Source: Paracoccus aerodenitrificans
GTDB taxonomy: Bacteria; Pseudomonadota; Alphaproteobacteria; Rhodobacterales; Rhodobacteraceae
Assembly (NCBI RefSeq): GCF_027913215.1
Contig: NZ_CP115784.1
Span: forward strand, 806,001 to 870,000
Reading direction: 5' to 3'
Length of the DNA: 64,000 nucleotides
In this document: positions 18,144-26,417 of the stretch, in pieces
Numbering within the stretch: position 1 is the first letter of the stretch
How the letters are laid out: every line of letters starts with the position of its first letter
Position numbers and translations under genes: made by a program
The notes under the pieces: generated by a model
Seen by the model: the letters and a program-made list of their open reading frames with translations, nothing else
Told to the model about the DNA's origin: nothing
Databases searched by the model: none

Positions 18144-18653
18144 TTGCACCTTTCGGGTCCTGAACCGCTCTCTGCCGAACACGATGTGTCCGAGTTCACC
18201 TGTGGCAAGCCCACGCTTGACCACTGGCTGAAATCACGCGCCCTCTCCAATCAACAGAAGGGCTTTACCGCCGTCCTCGTCGTGCATGAGGCTAGACGCG
18301 TGGTCGGCTTCTACGGCCTTGCGCCTACCGGTGTGGTGCCTTCGGTTCTGCCGCGTTCGATCAGGACGGGGCAGCCGCCCAACCCGGTCCCCTGTATGCT
18401 GCTCGGCCAACTCGCAACCGACACCGGATGGGCAGGGCTGGGCATCGGGACCGGTCTTGTGAAGCATGCTTTCCAGCGCTGCGTTCAGGCCGCATCGCTG
18501 ATCGGCGGGCGGGCCTTGCTGGTCAACGCCGTCGACGGTGAAGCCGCCGAATTCTGGAAGCGGCGCGGCTTCAAGCCGTCCAGGGATGATCCCCTGGTTC
18601 TGCTCCGCTCGATCGACGACATCGCGGCGTCGCTCGGTGAGGCTGGAAGTTGA
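18144..18653 (+). CDS. GNAT-family acetyltransferase toxin (TacT-type)
   Basis: The 169-residue protein is of the kind that acetylates the amino group of aminoacyl-tRNA and stops translation. Visible features are the N-terminal LSAEHDVSEFTCGKPTLDHWL, a central VVGFYGLAPTGV, an acetyl-CoA-binding-region segment LLGQLATDTGWAGLGIGTGL, and a C-terminal AAEFWKRRGFKPS. The start is a TTG at 18144; no ATG fits the conserved N-terminus. In TacT the matching segment has Tyr rather than Trp (FY-x-x-x-GF) and the Tyr is needed for activity. The same substitution may be a trait of this subfamily. Confidence 0.85.
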   Translation: MHLSGPEPLSAEHDVSEFTCGKPTLDHWLKSRALSNQQKGFTAVLVVHEARRVVGFYGLAPTGVVPSVLPRSIRTGQPPNPVPCMLLGQLATDTGWAGLGIGTGLVKHAFQRCVQAASLIGGRALLVNAVDGEAAEFWKRRGFKPSRDDPLVLLRSIDDIAASLGEAGS

Positions 18654-18991
18654 AAGCTTGGCTGGCTCCAACCATAGCGATTCGCCTCTTCAAATTCATC
18701 TCCACCAGACCGCCAACCCCGAACTGGCCCCCAGCAGTCTTGGCCCGCAGATGAACGGGCTGGCAAAAACACGCGGCGAACAGATTCAGCAAGGTCAGGA
18801 ATCGGGCGAGACGCTGACCAACGACATCAATGCTCGCGAGGCAAAATGCGGCTTTACCCAGGCCGGCAGACAGTAGGCGCCACGTTTGACTGGGCGGTTG
18901 CGGCCAACCGGTGCCTTGGGTCGTTCGGTCCTGCCCCACCACGCCAGACTTGTTCCGATGCGTTCTGGTGGTTTTGAGAAGTGGGTCGAGC
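18654..18991. other. Gene-poor stretch after the TA module
   Basis: No intact gene is evident in these 338 bases. An open plus-strand frame ending at 18876 (ANPELAPSSLGPQMNGLAKT and onward) looks like the C-terminal end of a protein but has no start or ribosome-binding site, so it may be a remnant. Confidence 0.4.
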
Positions 18992-19730
18992 GTGGCGGAT
19001 TCTTCTTTCCGCCGCATCTGGCTTGTTGTCCTGGCCCTTGTTCTGTTCGAATTCACAAAGGACGGCCCGGCCGACGCGGTTGCCGCGCCGGATGCGGCGG
19101 CGCTGACAGGGGAGTGAGAACGGATCGCGACCGTTGAAGGGATGGGCCAACTGCTGGCTACCTGCCCCGCCGATATCTGGCAGACGCGCGGCAGCATTCC
19201 GCTGGTGGCGGGCACCCAAAACTGGACGGAGGAAACCTGCCCCCGTAACCCTTGAGGCGTGTGTCGAGGCCTGCGTCACCGGCGGATCTAGTGCGGCCTT
19301 TCGGCAGGTGGCGCGCACGATCGACCTGTTTGACATGCCGGATGACGATCTGGACCGGCGTAGGGCCAATGCGCTGTCCTGCGCGCGCGGATATCGATCG
19401 GGTTGTACCAATCGCGCGGCCGAGATCCGCAATGCCTCGATTCCATCCGATCCCATGGCCGGGCAATCGGAAAGGGTGCGGCAGTTCTGCACCTATCGCA
19501 GTTTCGATATCACCTGCAATTCCGACAATGGCTGGGGTTGCGCCATGCTGGGACAGGCTTTCCGGCTGGGCGAGGGAGTTGAGGCCGATCCTGATGAGGC
19601 TCGATCGAAATACCGCTTGGCCTGCGCCCTGCATCCGGGGCCAGAGCGGGAACGGACAGAATATGCGCCCTGCCGTTTTGCCCGCAACGGTTTGGCCGCC
19701 ATGGGCGAGCCACTGGACGCGACTGATTAG
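18992..19730 (+). pseudogene. Decayed secreted Sel1-repeat protein
   Basis: A frame from GTG 18992 encodes a signal-like segment (FRRIWLVVLALVLFEF) and then stops at TGA 19115-19117. The same frame continues with plausible sequence (IATVEGMGQLLATCPADIWQ) to a second stop near 19252. Homology-like sequence resumes in another frame (EACVEACVTGGSSAAFRQVA). That frame contains Cys-rich Sel1-type repeats such as GWGCAMLGQAFRLGEGVEAD and ends at 19730. One nonsense codon and one frameshift would restore a single exported Sel1 protein of about 240 residues. A shorter functional product from an internal start cannot be excluded. Confidence 0.6.
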
Positions 19731-19848
19731 GCCAGTCCGATCCTAGGCGGGGCCAAGAGCGCGTGACTAGTCAACAGATTGCCCGGTCAGGGGGGATGCG
19801 CCGCCAAAAAATGAGTGATCTCAGTGCCACCTCCCGGTCCTGCCGAAC

Positions 19849-20814
19849 TCAGGTCACTGGCTGCGCCAGTGGGACTGACAGAATCAATGCCACCAGTTCC
19901 GCCTGCCTTTGCACCCCGGTCTTGGAGAAGATGTTTCGCAGATGGAAGGCGACGGTCGTACCCGAGATCGCCAACCGGTCTGCAATCTGGCTGCGGCGCA
20001 GCCCTTCTGCCAACAAACACGCGACCTGGGCTTCCATCGGCGTCAGGCCGAACAACTGGCCAAGCGTCGCAGTGTCCATAGGAGGTTTGCTGTCTGTGCC
20101 GCTCAGTATCAGCATGGCGACCCCCTCATCATGGTGCGAGTGCGCTGGCAGCGACATCCCGATAATCATGAGCTGGCACCCATCGTCCAAGCGCAACCCC
20201 GTCGGCGCCATCCCTTTACCCGGGGCCAACCCTGCGATCAACGCGGACAGCTTCCGGCCATTTTCGCCGCTGGCGGCAAAACGCCCACTCAGCGAGATTC
20301 CGGCCGCGCCCGACAAGCTTTGGGCCAGAGGATTGGCATGGACCACGCCGCCATTGGCATCGAGCAGCACCACGCCAAGAGCCAGGCGGTCGAGGGCGGC
20401 CAGGCCAGATCGATCTCCCGGCATTGCGCGCAACCTTTGCATCCGGTTCAGGCGCGCTTCAACGGTGGCACGAAGCAGGTCGTAATCAATGGGCTTGGTC
20501 ACATAATCGTCGGCCCCCGCCATGCGCCCATCGATTACCTGCTGGCGCGAGGACAGGGCAGTCAGAAAGACAAAGGGCACGTCATCAAGATCGGGTCTCG
20601 TCCGGCGCAAATGGGACATGAACCTCTTGCCGTCCATGCCGGGCATCAGGATGTCACAGAGGATCAGATCGGGGCGCTGCCTTTCCAGACAGGCCAGCGC
20701 TTCGCGCGCATCTGCGGCGGCGCTCACGATGTAACCGGCCTCGTGCAGTTCGAAGGCGATGTCGTCGCGCAGGGATGGTTCATCCTCGACACACAGGATC
20801 AGTGGCGCGGTCAT
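19849..20814 (-). CDS. LuxR-type response regulator
   Basis: The 321-residue protein has three parts. A receiver domain (residues 1-125) carries ILCVEDEP, phosphoacceptor Asp54 in LILCDILMPG, and Lys in DDYVTKPIDY. A middle PAS-like sensor segment lies at about 135-240 (LGVVLLDANGGVVHANPLA). A C-terminal LuxR helix-turn-helix lies at about 255-315 (LTPMEAQVACLLAEGLRRSQ). It is coupled to the histidine kinase by a 4-bp overlap, so the pair is cognate. The neighbouring exported-protein operon, which diverges from this group, is the obvious candidate target. Confidence 0.92.
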   Translation of the reverse strand: MTAPLILCVEDEPSLRDDIAFELHEAGYIVSAAADAREALACLERQRPDLILCDILMPGMDGKRFMSHLRRTRPDLDDVPFVFLTALSSRQQVIDGRMAGADDYVTKPIDYDLLRATVEARLNRMQRLRAMPGDRSGLAALDRLALGVVLLDANGGVVHANPLAQSLSGAAGISLSGRFAASGENGRKLSALIAGLAPGKGMAPTGLRLDDGCQLMIIGMSLPAHSHHDEGVAMLILSGTDSKPPMDTATLGQLFGLTPMEAQVACLLAEGLRRSQIADRLAISGTTVAFHLRNIFSKTGVQRQAELVALILSVPLAQPVT

Positions 20815-22148
20815 GCGACGTCATCCTTCGGCAGGTAAAGCGCGGCTGTCAGGCCTCCCCCGTCACGCTGCGTCAAGGTCACGTCTCCTCCCTGTATTCG
20901 CGCCAGATCGCGCGCAAGCGTCAGCCCCAATCCGGAGCCGGGCAAAGTCTCGTGCCCGCTGCCTCGGTAGAACCTGTCAAAAGCACACTCAATCTCTTCG
21001 GGCGACATACCCCTCCCTCTGTCCTCGATCCGACAGACGATGCAGTCCCGCGACTGAAAAACACTCACATCGACGCGGCAATCGGGCGGAGAATACAAGA
21101 GCGCATTGCGCAGGAGGTTGGACAGGATTTCGGCGGTCAGCATCGGATCGCACAGCGCGACAGTTGGTTCTGTTTGCACCGACTGCCGAATACGGGCCGG
21201 GTCGCGGTCCCACGCCGTCGCCATCAGGTCATCAATGACTGAAGATACAAGATCGTTTAGGTCATGGGCGCGCAGGCTAGGAAGAACCGCATCGCGTTCC
21301 AGCCGGGACATCATCAATGCGGTATCTGTCAACTTCACGAGCCGCGCGACCGCCTCACGGGACACCGCCGCCTTTTCCGAGATCAGTTCTGGTGGAACCG
21401 GGCCGCCGCTGCGCCGCGTCAGGCGGTGCATCGCGCTGTCGATTACGGCTAGCGGCGTGCGGAACTGATGGGCAATCAGGTCGGCGAACCGGCGGTGGTT
21501 CTCGGAGGTTTCGCGTTCGCGTTCCAGATCGCTGGCGAGCTTCTCAGCCCGCAGGTGGTCCAGCTGTCCGCTCATCAGCCGCCTCTCACGATCGATCAGG
21601 ATTGCCACCAGCCCCAATCCCGCTACAGCAGCCCCCAGCACTGACATCAGCGCAAGCAAATGCAGGTGCCTCAGGCTGTCCAGGCGCGTGGCCTGACTCT
21701 GCCATTCATGGGACATCACCAGACTCGCCTTGGTCCTTAGTGCAGCGACCAGCGCCGTGACATGTGCCCGCAGCGCGGCCGGATCGGCACCTTGCGCGGG
21801 GTCAAGCGCCAGAAGCCCACTGCGCCAGCGTGCAAGTGTTTCGGACACTCCCGCATTCTCGAGAAAGCGACGTTGCGGCCCATCTTCCAACAGCGTCAGC
21901 CGCGAAACCAATATATCAAAACGGGTCTGGATCTGTTGTGGCGCTGCCTCATCCGAGAGTGCCAGCGCAAGGTTCAAGGCCTCGATCTGCGTCTGGCCAA
22001 AGACCCAGATCATGTTCTCGGTTGCGGCAATGCGCATCTGGCGTTCCAGCACCACAAGCTGCCACGCAGCCAGCGCCAACAGGCCCAGGCAGATCGCCAC
22101 CAGCCCACCAAGCCACAGATAGCGGGCCCGCCCGCCTGTGCCGGTCAT
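20811..22148 (-). CDS. Membrane sensor histidine kinase
   Basis: The 445-residue kinase has two membrane segments (about residues 13-32 and 164-185) framing a mostly helical periplasmic sensor region. The H-box LIAHQFRTPLAV has His at about 227. The ATP-binding domain has SNLLRNALLYS (N-box), EDRGRGMSPEE (G1) and GSGLGLTLARDLA (G2). All catalytic boxes are intact. The start chosen is the ATG at 22148, which overlaps the stop of the upstream periplasmic protein gene; an upstream start would intrude further into that gene. Confidence 0.93.
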   Translation of the reverse strand: MTGTGGRARYLWLGGLVAICLGLLALAAWQLVVLERQMRIAATENMIWVFGQTQIEALNLALALSDEAAPQQIQTRFDILVSRLTLLEDGPQRRFLENAGVSETLARWRSGLLALDPAQGADPAALRAHVTALVAALRTKASLVMSHEWQSQATRLDSLRHLHLLALMSVLGAAVAGLGLVAILIDRERRLMSGQLDHLRAEKLASDLERERETSENHRRFADLIAHQFRTPLAVIDSAMHRLTRRSGGPVPPELISEKAAVSREAVARLVKLTDTALMMSRLERDAVLPSLRAHDLNDLVSSVIDDLMATAWDRDPARIRQSVQTEPTVALCDPMLTAEILSNLLRNALLYSPPDCRVDVSVFQSRDCIVCRIEDRGRGMSPEEIECAFDRFYRGSGHETLPGSGLGLTLARDLARIQGGDVTLTQRDGGGLTAALYLPKDDVA

Positions 22149-22627
22149 TGCACATGCAGCGCGACAAGCTGCCAGACCCATCGCATGTCATACCGTATAT
22201 CGGCCAGAACGCCGTGATTGTCGCGCGGATAGACGATCCAGACTGGACCCTTGTCACGCGGGGTCAGAGGCACGTCATCCATGTAAAGCGCGGCTAGAAC
22301 ATCAAACCGGTGAAAATCCTCGACAGGTATATCGACGACATAGTCGTTCAACGCTGTCGCGCGCACACTACTTCCCTCGGCTCCGGCATGGGCGAGGACG
22401 TCTCGCATCAGCACACCGCGGAACTCCGGCCTGCCATCTGTGACGCTGGTCGATGTCGAAAACTCATGCCAGTCCATCGTATCGAAATCCGCGCGCGTCA
22501 TCTCCACTCTGCCGTCCGTGACCGCGCCGGTCAGGGTCAGCAGGACGTCCTCGGCAGCCGCTGGTACGGCCATGAACACAAGTGCCGTCATCAACGCGGT
22601 CTGAAAGATGTGATACCGCAAGCTCAT
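22145..22627 (-). CDS. Periplasmic molybdopterin-binding-fold protein, likely accessory to the sensor kinase
   Basis: The 160-residue protein has a signal peptide (residues 1-25, ending AAA-ED). Its mature part follows the sulfite-oxidase-like fold: EFRGVLMRDVLAHAGAEG, RATALNDYVVDIPVEDF and GPVWIVYPRD. There is no cysteine at all, so the usual molybdenum ligand is absent. It is better read as a ligand-binding or sensory domain than as an enzyme. It is the first gene of a three-gene operon with the kinase and regulator, and it lies across a 136-bp gap from the exported-protein operon. The ATG at 22627 is chosen because the signal peptide starts there. Confidence 0.75.
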   Translation of the reverse strand: MSLRYHIFQTALMTALVFMAVPAAAEDVLLTLTGAVTDGRVEMTRADFDTMDWHEFSTSTSVTDGRPEFRGVLMRDVLAHAGAEGSSVRATALNDYVVDIPVEDFHRFDVLAALYMDDVPLTPRDKGPVWIVYPRDNHGVLADIRYDMRWVWQLVALHVQ

Positions 22628-22689
22628 CACCACAACCCAAAATGAAAACCAGGTTCCGGACTGAACTCTATCACAGGAGACTACATGTT

Positions 22690-22709
22690 CCCCGTTCAAA
22701 CGAACGGGG
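22690..22709. promoter_or_regulatory. Perfect inverted repeat in the divergent intergenic region
   Basis: CCCCGTTC (22690-22697) and GAACGGGG (22702-22709) form an 8-bp perfect inverted repeat with a 4-nt spacer between the two divergent operons. It could be a regulator site serving both directions or an RNA hairpin. A similar hairpin ending GGGGCGG lies at 31268-31289, past the far end of the locus. Confidence 0.4.
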
Positions 22710-22763
22710 CGGCCAGTCTTGAGCAGAACTAAACTCGGAATCAAACAGCAGGAGGATCTACGC

Positions 22764-23315
22764 TTGACCATCTTCTCGACCATGCGAAGAGCGGGCATAC
22801 CTGTTCTGGCCTGTCTGCTGGCGCTGCCGGCGCTGGCCGACGGGCCTGGAGGGCTGGTTACCGGCAGTTTTGGCGATCAGCCGCTGGAGCTGACTGTTGC
22901 CCCCGAATTGTCCGGCGCGACGATCATCGGCAACTATGCCGATGCCTCCTTGCTTGCCGCGCAGATGGAGGGCGATCAGGGGCCGGTCAATCTGGAACTG
23001 ACGATCAATGGCGAATTGCCCGCGCCCGGCGAAATGGCGCTGACGATCACCTTCGCGCGCGACATGGGGCGGAACTGGACTGGCGATCAGGACAGCCTGA
23101 CACTGACCCTGGAGGAATTCACGCCGGGCGACGGGATCGTCGTCTTGAAGGGTACGCTCACCGGGCAAGTCAGCCTTCGCCCCGCAAACGAAACTCGTTG
23201 CGCTCTCATCCCGACATCCCCCGGATGCAACAACGGGCAAGTCAGCGGTGGCCCCTCATCCGAAACCCGGCCTGTCACCTTCAGCTTCGACACCCGGCTT
23301 GAAGAGCTCGACTGA
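22764..23315 (+). CDS. Exported protein of the PGG family (first copy)
   Basis: The 183-residue protein has a signal peptide (RAGIPVLACLLALPALA-DG) and then GPGGLVTGSFGDQPLELTV at the mature N-terminus. The rest is predicted beta-rich with two cysteines (RCALIPTSPGCNNG). The start is a TTG at 22764 preceded by GCAGGAGG at good spacing; the ATG at 22782 has no ribosome-binding site. It shares the PGG-x3-G start of the mature protein with the products of 29020-29514 and 29511-29996. Function unknown. Confidence 0.75.
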   Translation: MTIFSTMRRAGIPVLACLLALPALADGPGGLVTGSFGDQPLELTVAPELSGATIIGNYADASLLAAQMEGDQGPVNLELTINGELPAPGEMALTITFARDMGRNWTGDQDSLTLTLEEFTPGDGIVVLKGTLTGQVSLRPANETRCALIPTSPGCNNGQVSGGPSSETRPVTFSFDTRLEELD

Positions 23316-23316
23316 G

Positions 23317-23889
23317 ATGGCTGGACCTGCCCTTGCCCGAACTGCGGCCCTGCTGCTGATCGCTACGGCAACGTCAGCACTGGCCGGTGAACCGCCCAAC
23401 CCGGTCTGCCACGCGGACGTCCATCGCGCCGGCAATTTTGACCTGCGACAGATTGGTCCGCTGATCGCGGGAACGTGGACCGAAGCCGCCATCGGAACGA
23501 GTGTGGCAATAGGCGTTCAGGAGAGCACCTTCGAGATCATTTATGATCGGAACCGCAACCGATTGTATCTGGGTTCGGACGGCATTCAGACCGAACTGGT
23601 GCCGGTTCGAGGTGGCAACAAGCCGCTGCGCTTTGACTTTGTGCGTGGCGAGGCAATGGACCCGCAGTTTTATATGTTGACTTCAACGGGTTCCGAGCCC
23701 GGCGCGGAGCCTTGGGAATGGGCGTTGGTTCAGGATTGCCAGATTGCCTCGGCGCCGCAATTCGAATGGCAATTCGGCACCGGTGCGCGGCGCTCGGACG
23801 GGATCATCAGTTTCTTCTCGGCCAATGAGGCGATGGGAACAAAACGCAATTCGGCGCGGGGCGCCCGCGAACAGCTGATCAGCCGATAG
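23317..23889 (+). CDS. Exported hypothetical protein
   Basis: A 190-residue protein starts one base after the previous stop. It has a signal peptide (ARTAALLLIATATSALA-GE), then NPVCHADVHRAGNFDLRQIG and a GTWTEAAIG segment reminiscent of the first strand of lipocalin-like barrels. The remainder is polar. There is one Cys near the mature N-terminus and one in LVQDCQIAS. No family is recognised. Co-transcription with its neighbours is implied by spacing. Confidence 0.65.
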   Translation: MAGPALARTAALLLIATATSALAGEPPNPVCHADVHRAGNFDLRQIGPLIAGTWTEAAIGTSVAIGVQESTFEIIYDRNRNRLYLGSDGIQTELVPVRGGNKPLRFDFVRGEAMDPQFYMLTSTGSEPGAEPWEWALVQDCQIASAPQFEWQFGTGARRSDGIISFFSANEAMGTKRNSARGAREQLISR

Positions 23890-23891
23890 GA

Positions 23892-24377
23892 ATGCCAATG
23901 GAGGTGCTTGTCCCGCTTGTCCTGGCCCTCGGAATCGCAACCCCCGCTGGTGCATTGGACGCCATTGGCGAGATCGGGGCAAACTTGGACGGTGAAGAAC
24001 TGAACTGGCAGGTGATGCGTCAGGATGATGGCTCGGCGATGGTGCAGATCACCGATATCGGCCCGCTGACCATGATCGAACTGCATGCACTTGGTGACGG
24101 CAGCATTTCTATCGGCCTGATCTTTCACGGCAAGCCTTCCGGAGATACGCCGCCCGCCGGTCTGACCATCGACATGCGGCCCGATCGCGGGGCGATGGCG
24201 GGCGCGGTCTGGGAAAGCGAGGAAGAGCCGCCGCAGATGTCGATCGACCTGCTGGATCTTGAGGATGAAGGCCGCATCCAGGCCAGCTTTGCGGCAACCC
24301 TATGCCGCCGGGATGCCCCGGACGACTGTCGCGACGTCGAGGGGCGGATCGACACGTCGTTGGGTGCAGGCCCATGA
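23892..24377 (+). CDS. Exported hypothetical protein, distant PGG-family relative
   Basis: The 161-residue protein has a signal peptide (VLVPLVLALGIATPAGA-LD). Its mature start IGEIGANLDGEELNWQVM resembles the segment that follows PGG in the neighbouring exported proteins (small residues, then x-L-x-V). It is acidic and ends with two cysteines (TLCRRDAPDDCRDV). It overlaps the next gene by 4 bases. An alternative ATG lies at 23898. Function unknown. Confidence 0.65.
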   Translation: MPMEVLVPLVLALGIATPAGALDAIGEIGANLDGEELNWQVMRQDDGSAMVQITDIGPLTMIELHALGDGSISIGLIFHGKPSGDTPPAGLTIDMRPDRGAMAGAVWESEEEPPQMSIDLLDLEDEGRIQASFAATLCRRDAPDDCRDVEGRIDTSLGAGP

Positions 24378-24901
24378 CACTGGCCGAGTTTCTGGCTGAT
24401 CCGCTGCGCGTGACGCAAATCTCCGACAGCGTGCTGGAGATCGAGAATCGTCCGGTCCGGCGGGCGGTGATTGCTGCGGCCGTGATATTGGTGGCGATCG
24501 CGGCGGGCCTGGCAGCCATCGGGGATGGTGCGACCGGAACGGGGATCATCGTGCTGGCCATGGTGGGCCTGATCGGCTGGCTCTACATGCACGAGTTGGT
24601 GCAACTGACTCAACTGAGCCTGGACAGGCATGCCGGTCTTGTCCGGCTGCGTGTGACCACATTGCGCGGGCGGCGTGAAGAGACATTTGCACTCTCGGAC
24701 CTGCACAAGCTGGAAAGTGTCGCGCACTATGGCACGGCGGTAGGAAACGATGAGACCCGGCTGGTGCTGATTCGCGGATCGGGACCAGAGCGGCGCGAGA
24801 TCATAGTGCCCATGTTCCGCCCGGATCCCGAAGAGGTGGCGCATCTGACGGGCGTCGTCAATGGCTGGCTTTCCCGCCAGGGAAAGGGAAACCCGTCATG
24901 A
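24374..24901 (+). CDS. Two-TM membrane protein with PH-like cytoplasmic domain (a)
   Basis: The 175-residue protein has a short N-terminal strand region, two membrane segments (AVIAAAVILVAIAAGLAAI and IIVLAMVGLIGWLYM), and a C-terminal beta-rich domain. The domain pattern is LSLDRHAGLVRLRVTTLRGR, then EETFALSDLHKLESV. This resembles bacterial PH-domain membrane proteins. The next gene encodes a clear paralogue, and the two overlap (ATGA), so they may form a heteromer. Function unknown. Confidence 0.65.
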   Translation: MTLAEFLADPLRVTQISDSVLEIENRPVRRAVIAAAVILVAIAAGLAAIGDGATGTGIIVLAMVGLIGWLYMHELVQLTQLSLDRHAGLVRLRVTTLRGRREETFALSDLHKLESVAHYGTAVGNDETRLVLIRGSGPERREIIVPMFRPDPEEVAHLTGVVNGWLSRQGKGNPS

Positions 24902-25422
24902 GTATTGAGACGAACACGCCCGAACGACTGGAACTGGAACTGGCGATGCCGCGCTTTATCCTGTGGTTCGTCATGGTGCCTGTCCTGCCGATCACCCTGA
25001 TCGGGCTGGCCAATCTGATCGGGGGCGAAATCCTGACCGCGCTGGTGCTGCTGGTCGTGCTGAACGGGGCCTTTCTCGCGGGATATATCGCCCTGTCCGA
25101 GCGCACACGGCTCAGGTTGGACGCAGGGTCGGGGCTGGTCAGCATCATCCGGACATCGCGCCTCGGCACGCGTCAGCGGGACTATCCGCTTGAGGCGCTC
25201 GACAGTGCCGAACTTGACCGCAGCCATACCTCGCGAGAGGACCGCAGCACCTCGAAGGTGGTTCTGGTTTTTCGCAACACCCGCCCGGCAACACGGGTTC
25301 CGTTGTCACGTTGGGGCGTATCGGGCGATGGACCTAGGCAGATCGCCAATGACATCAATGCCTGGCTGCGACGCCATTTCGGGGGCGAACAAACTTCCCC
25401 CGCATCTCAACCTTCAAGCTGA
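24898..25422 (+). CDS. Two-TM membrane protein with PH-like cytoplasmic domain (b)
   Basis: The 174-residue paralogue of the preceding protein has membrane segments at about residues 20-40 and 44-66. A beta-rich domain has RLRLDAGSGLVSIIRTSRLG and REDRSTSKVVLVFRN. It ends with a helix DINAWLRRHFG that mirrors VVNGWLSRQGK in its neighbour. The two genes look like an ancient duplication kept as a pair. Confidence 0.65.
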   Translation: MSIETNTPERLELELAMPRFILWFVMVPVLPITLIGLANLIGGEILTALVLLVVLNGAFLAGYIALSERTRLRLDAGSGLVSIIRTSRLGTRQRDYPLEALDSAELDRSHTSREDRSTSKVVLVFRNTRPATRVPLSRWGVSGDGPRQIANDINAWLRRHFGGEQTSPASQPSS

Positions 25423-25445
25423 TTGCCCCAAAAGGAACCGGAGCC

Positions 25446-26417
25446 ATGTGGGATTTCAATATCAGACAAGCTCTCGGACTGTTGGGCCGAACATTGCCTT
25501 TCGTGCTCCTGCGTGCTGCCGTCTATTTCGGAATCACACTGCCCTATATTCTGGCCACCGGCGCCGGTATCGGGGTCGGCTGGGGCGTTGGCGCCTTCGG
25601 GGATGACGAGTTCCGCGCGACCGCGATGGCTTGGGGCGGCATGGCCGGCTTTGGCCTGACCGGCGCTGTAATGTACTGGCTTCGGGAATACATTCTCTAC
25701 ATCGTCAAGGCAGGCCATGTCGCGGTTCTTGTCGAACTGATCGACGGCAAGCCCCTGCCGGAAGGACGCGGCCAGATCGCCCATGCAACGGCCGTGGTGA
25801 AGGAGCGCTTCGGCCAAGCCTCACTGCTCTTCGCGCTGGACCAACTGGTCAAGGGAGTCATTCGCGCCGTCATCGGCCTTGTGCGCGGTGTATTGTCCAT
25901 CCTGCCGATCCCCTATGTCCGGCAGTTGATGGGCATTGTGCAGGCCTTCCTGCGTGTGGCGGTGGGCTTCATCGATGAGGTGATCCTCGCCCATGCCATC
26001 CGCACCCGCTCGACCGATCCCTGGGGATCCGCACGCGAGGCGCTGGTGCTCTATGGCCAGAACTGGAAGGCGATGCTCCGGAACGCCGCCTGGCTGACGC
26101 TCTTCACCTATGGTCTCGCCTTCCTGATCTTCCTCGTGATGCTCGCCCCGGCAGCGGCACTGGTCTACGTCATGCCCGGCGCCTGGTCGGCAGGCGGCTT
26201 CGTTTTCGCGTTGCTGTTCGCCTGGAGCGTCAAGGCTGCCTTTCTCGAGCCCTTCGCCGTCACCTGCCTGATGCAGGTCTATTTCAGGATCACCGATGGC
26301 CAGGAGCCCGACCCTGAGTGGGATGCGCGGCTGGAGCAGATGTCCTCACATTTCCGCAAGCTGAAAGAGCGCGCCGGTGCCCGCTTCGGGACAGCGCGCG
26401 ATGGAGAAGCCGCATGA
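25446..26417 (+). CDS. Polytopic membrane protein of the VWA locus
   Basis: The 323-residue protein has about five to six hydrophobic segments (for example ALVLYGQNWKAMLRNAAWLT leading into LFTYGLAFLIFLVMLAP, and SAGGFVFALLFAWSVKAAFL) and a charged C-terminal tail. A conserved-looking amphipathic segment is YILYIVKAGHVAVLVELIDG. It could act as a membrane platform for the VWA protein encoded next, with which it overlaps by 4 bases. No transporter or enzyme motif is seen. Ribosome-binding site GGAACCGGAG precedes the ATG. Confidence 0.65.
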   Translation: MWDFNIRQALGLLGRTLPFVLLRAAVYFGITLPYILATGAGIGVGWGVGAFGDDEFRATAMAWGGMAGFGLTGAVMYWLREYILYIVKAGHVAVLVELIDGKPLPEGRGQIAHATAVVKERFGQASLLFALDQLVKGVIRAVIGLVRGVLSILPIPYVRQLMGIVQAFLRVAVGFIDEVILAHAIRTRSTDPWGSAREALVLYGQNWKAMLRNAAWLTLFTYGLAFLIFLVMLAPAAALVYVMPGAWSAGGFVFALLFAWSVKAAFLEPFAVTCLMQVYFRITDGQEPDPEWDARLEQMSSHFRKLKERAGARFGTARDGEAA

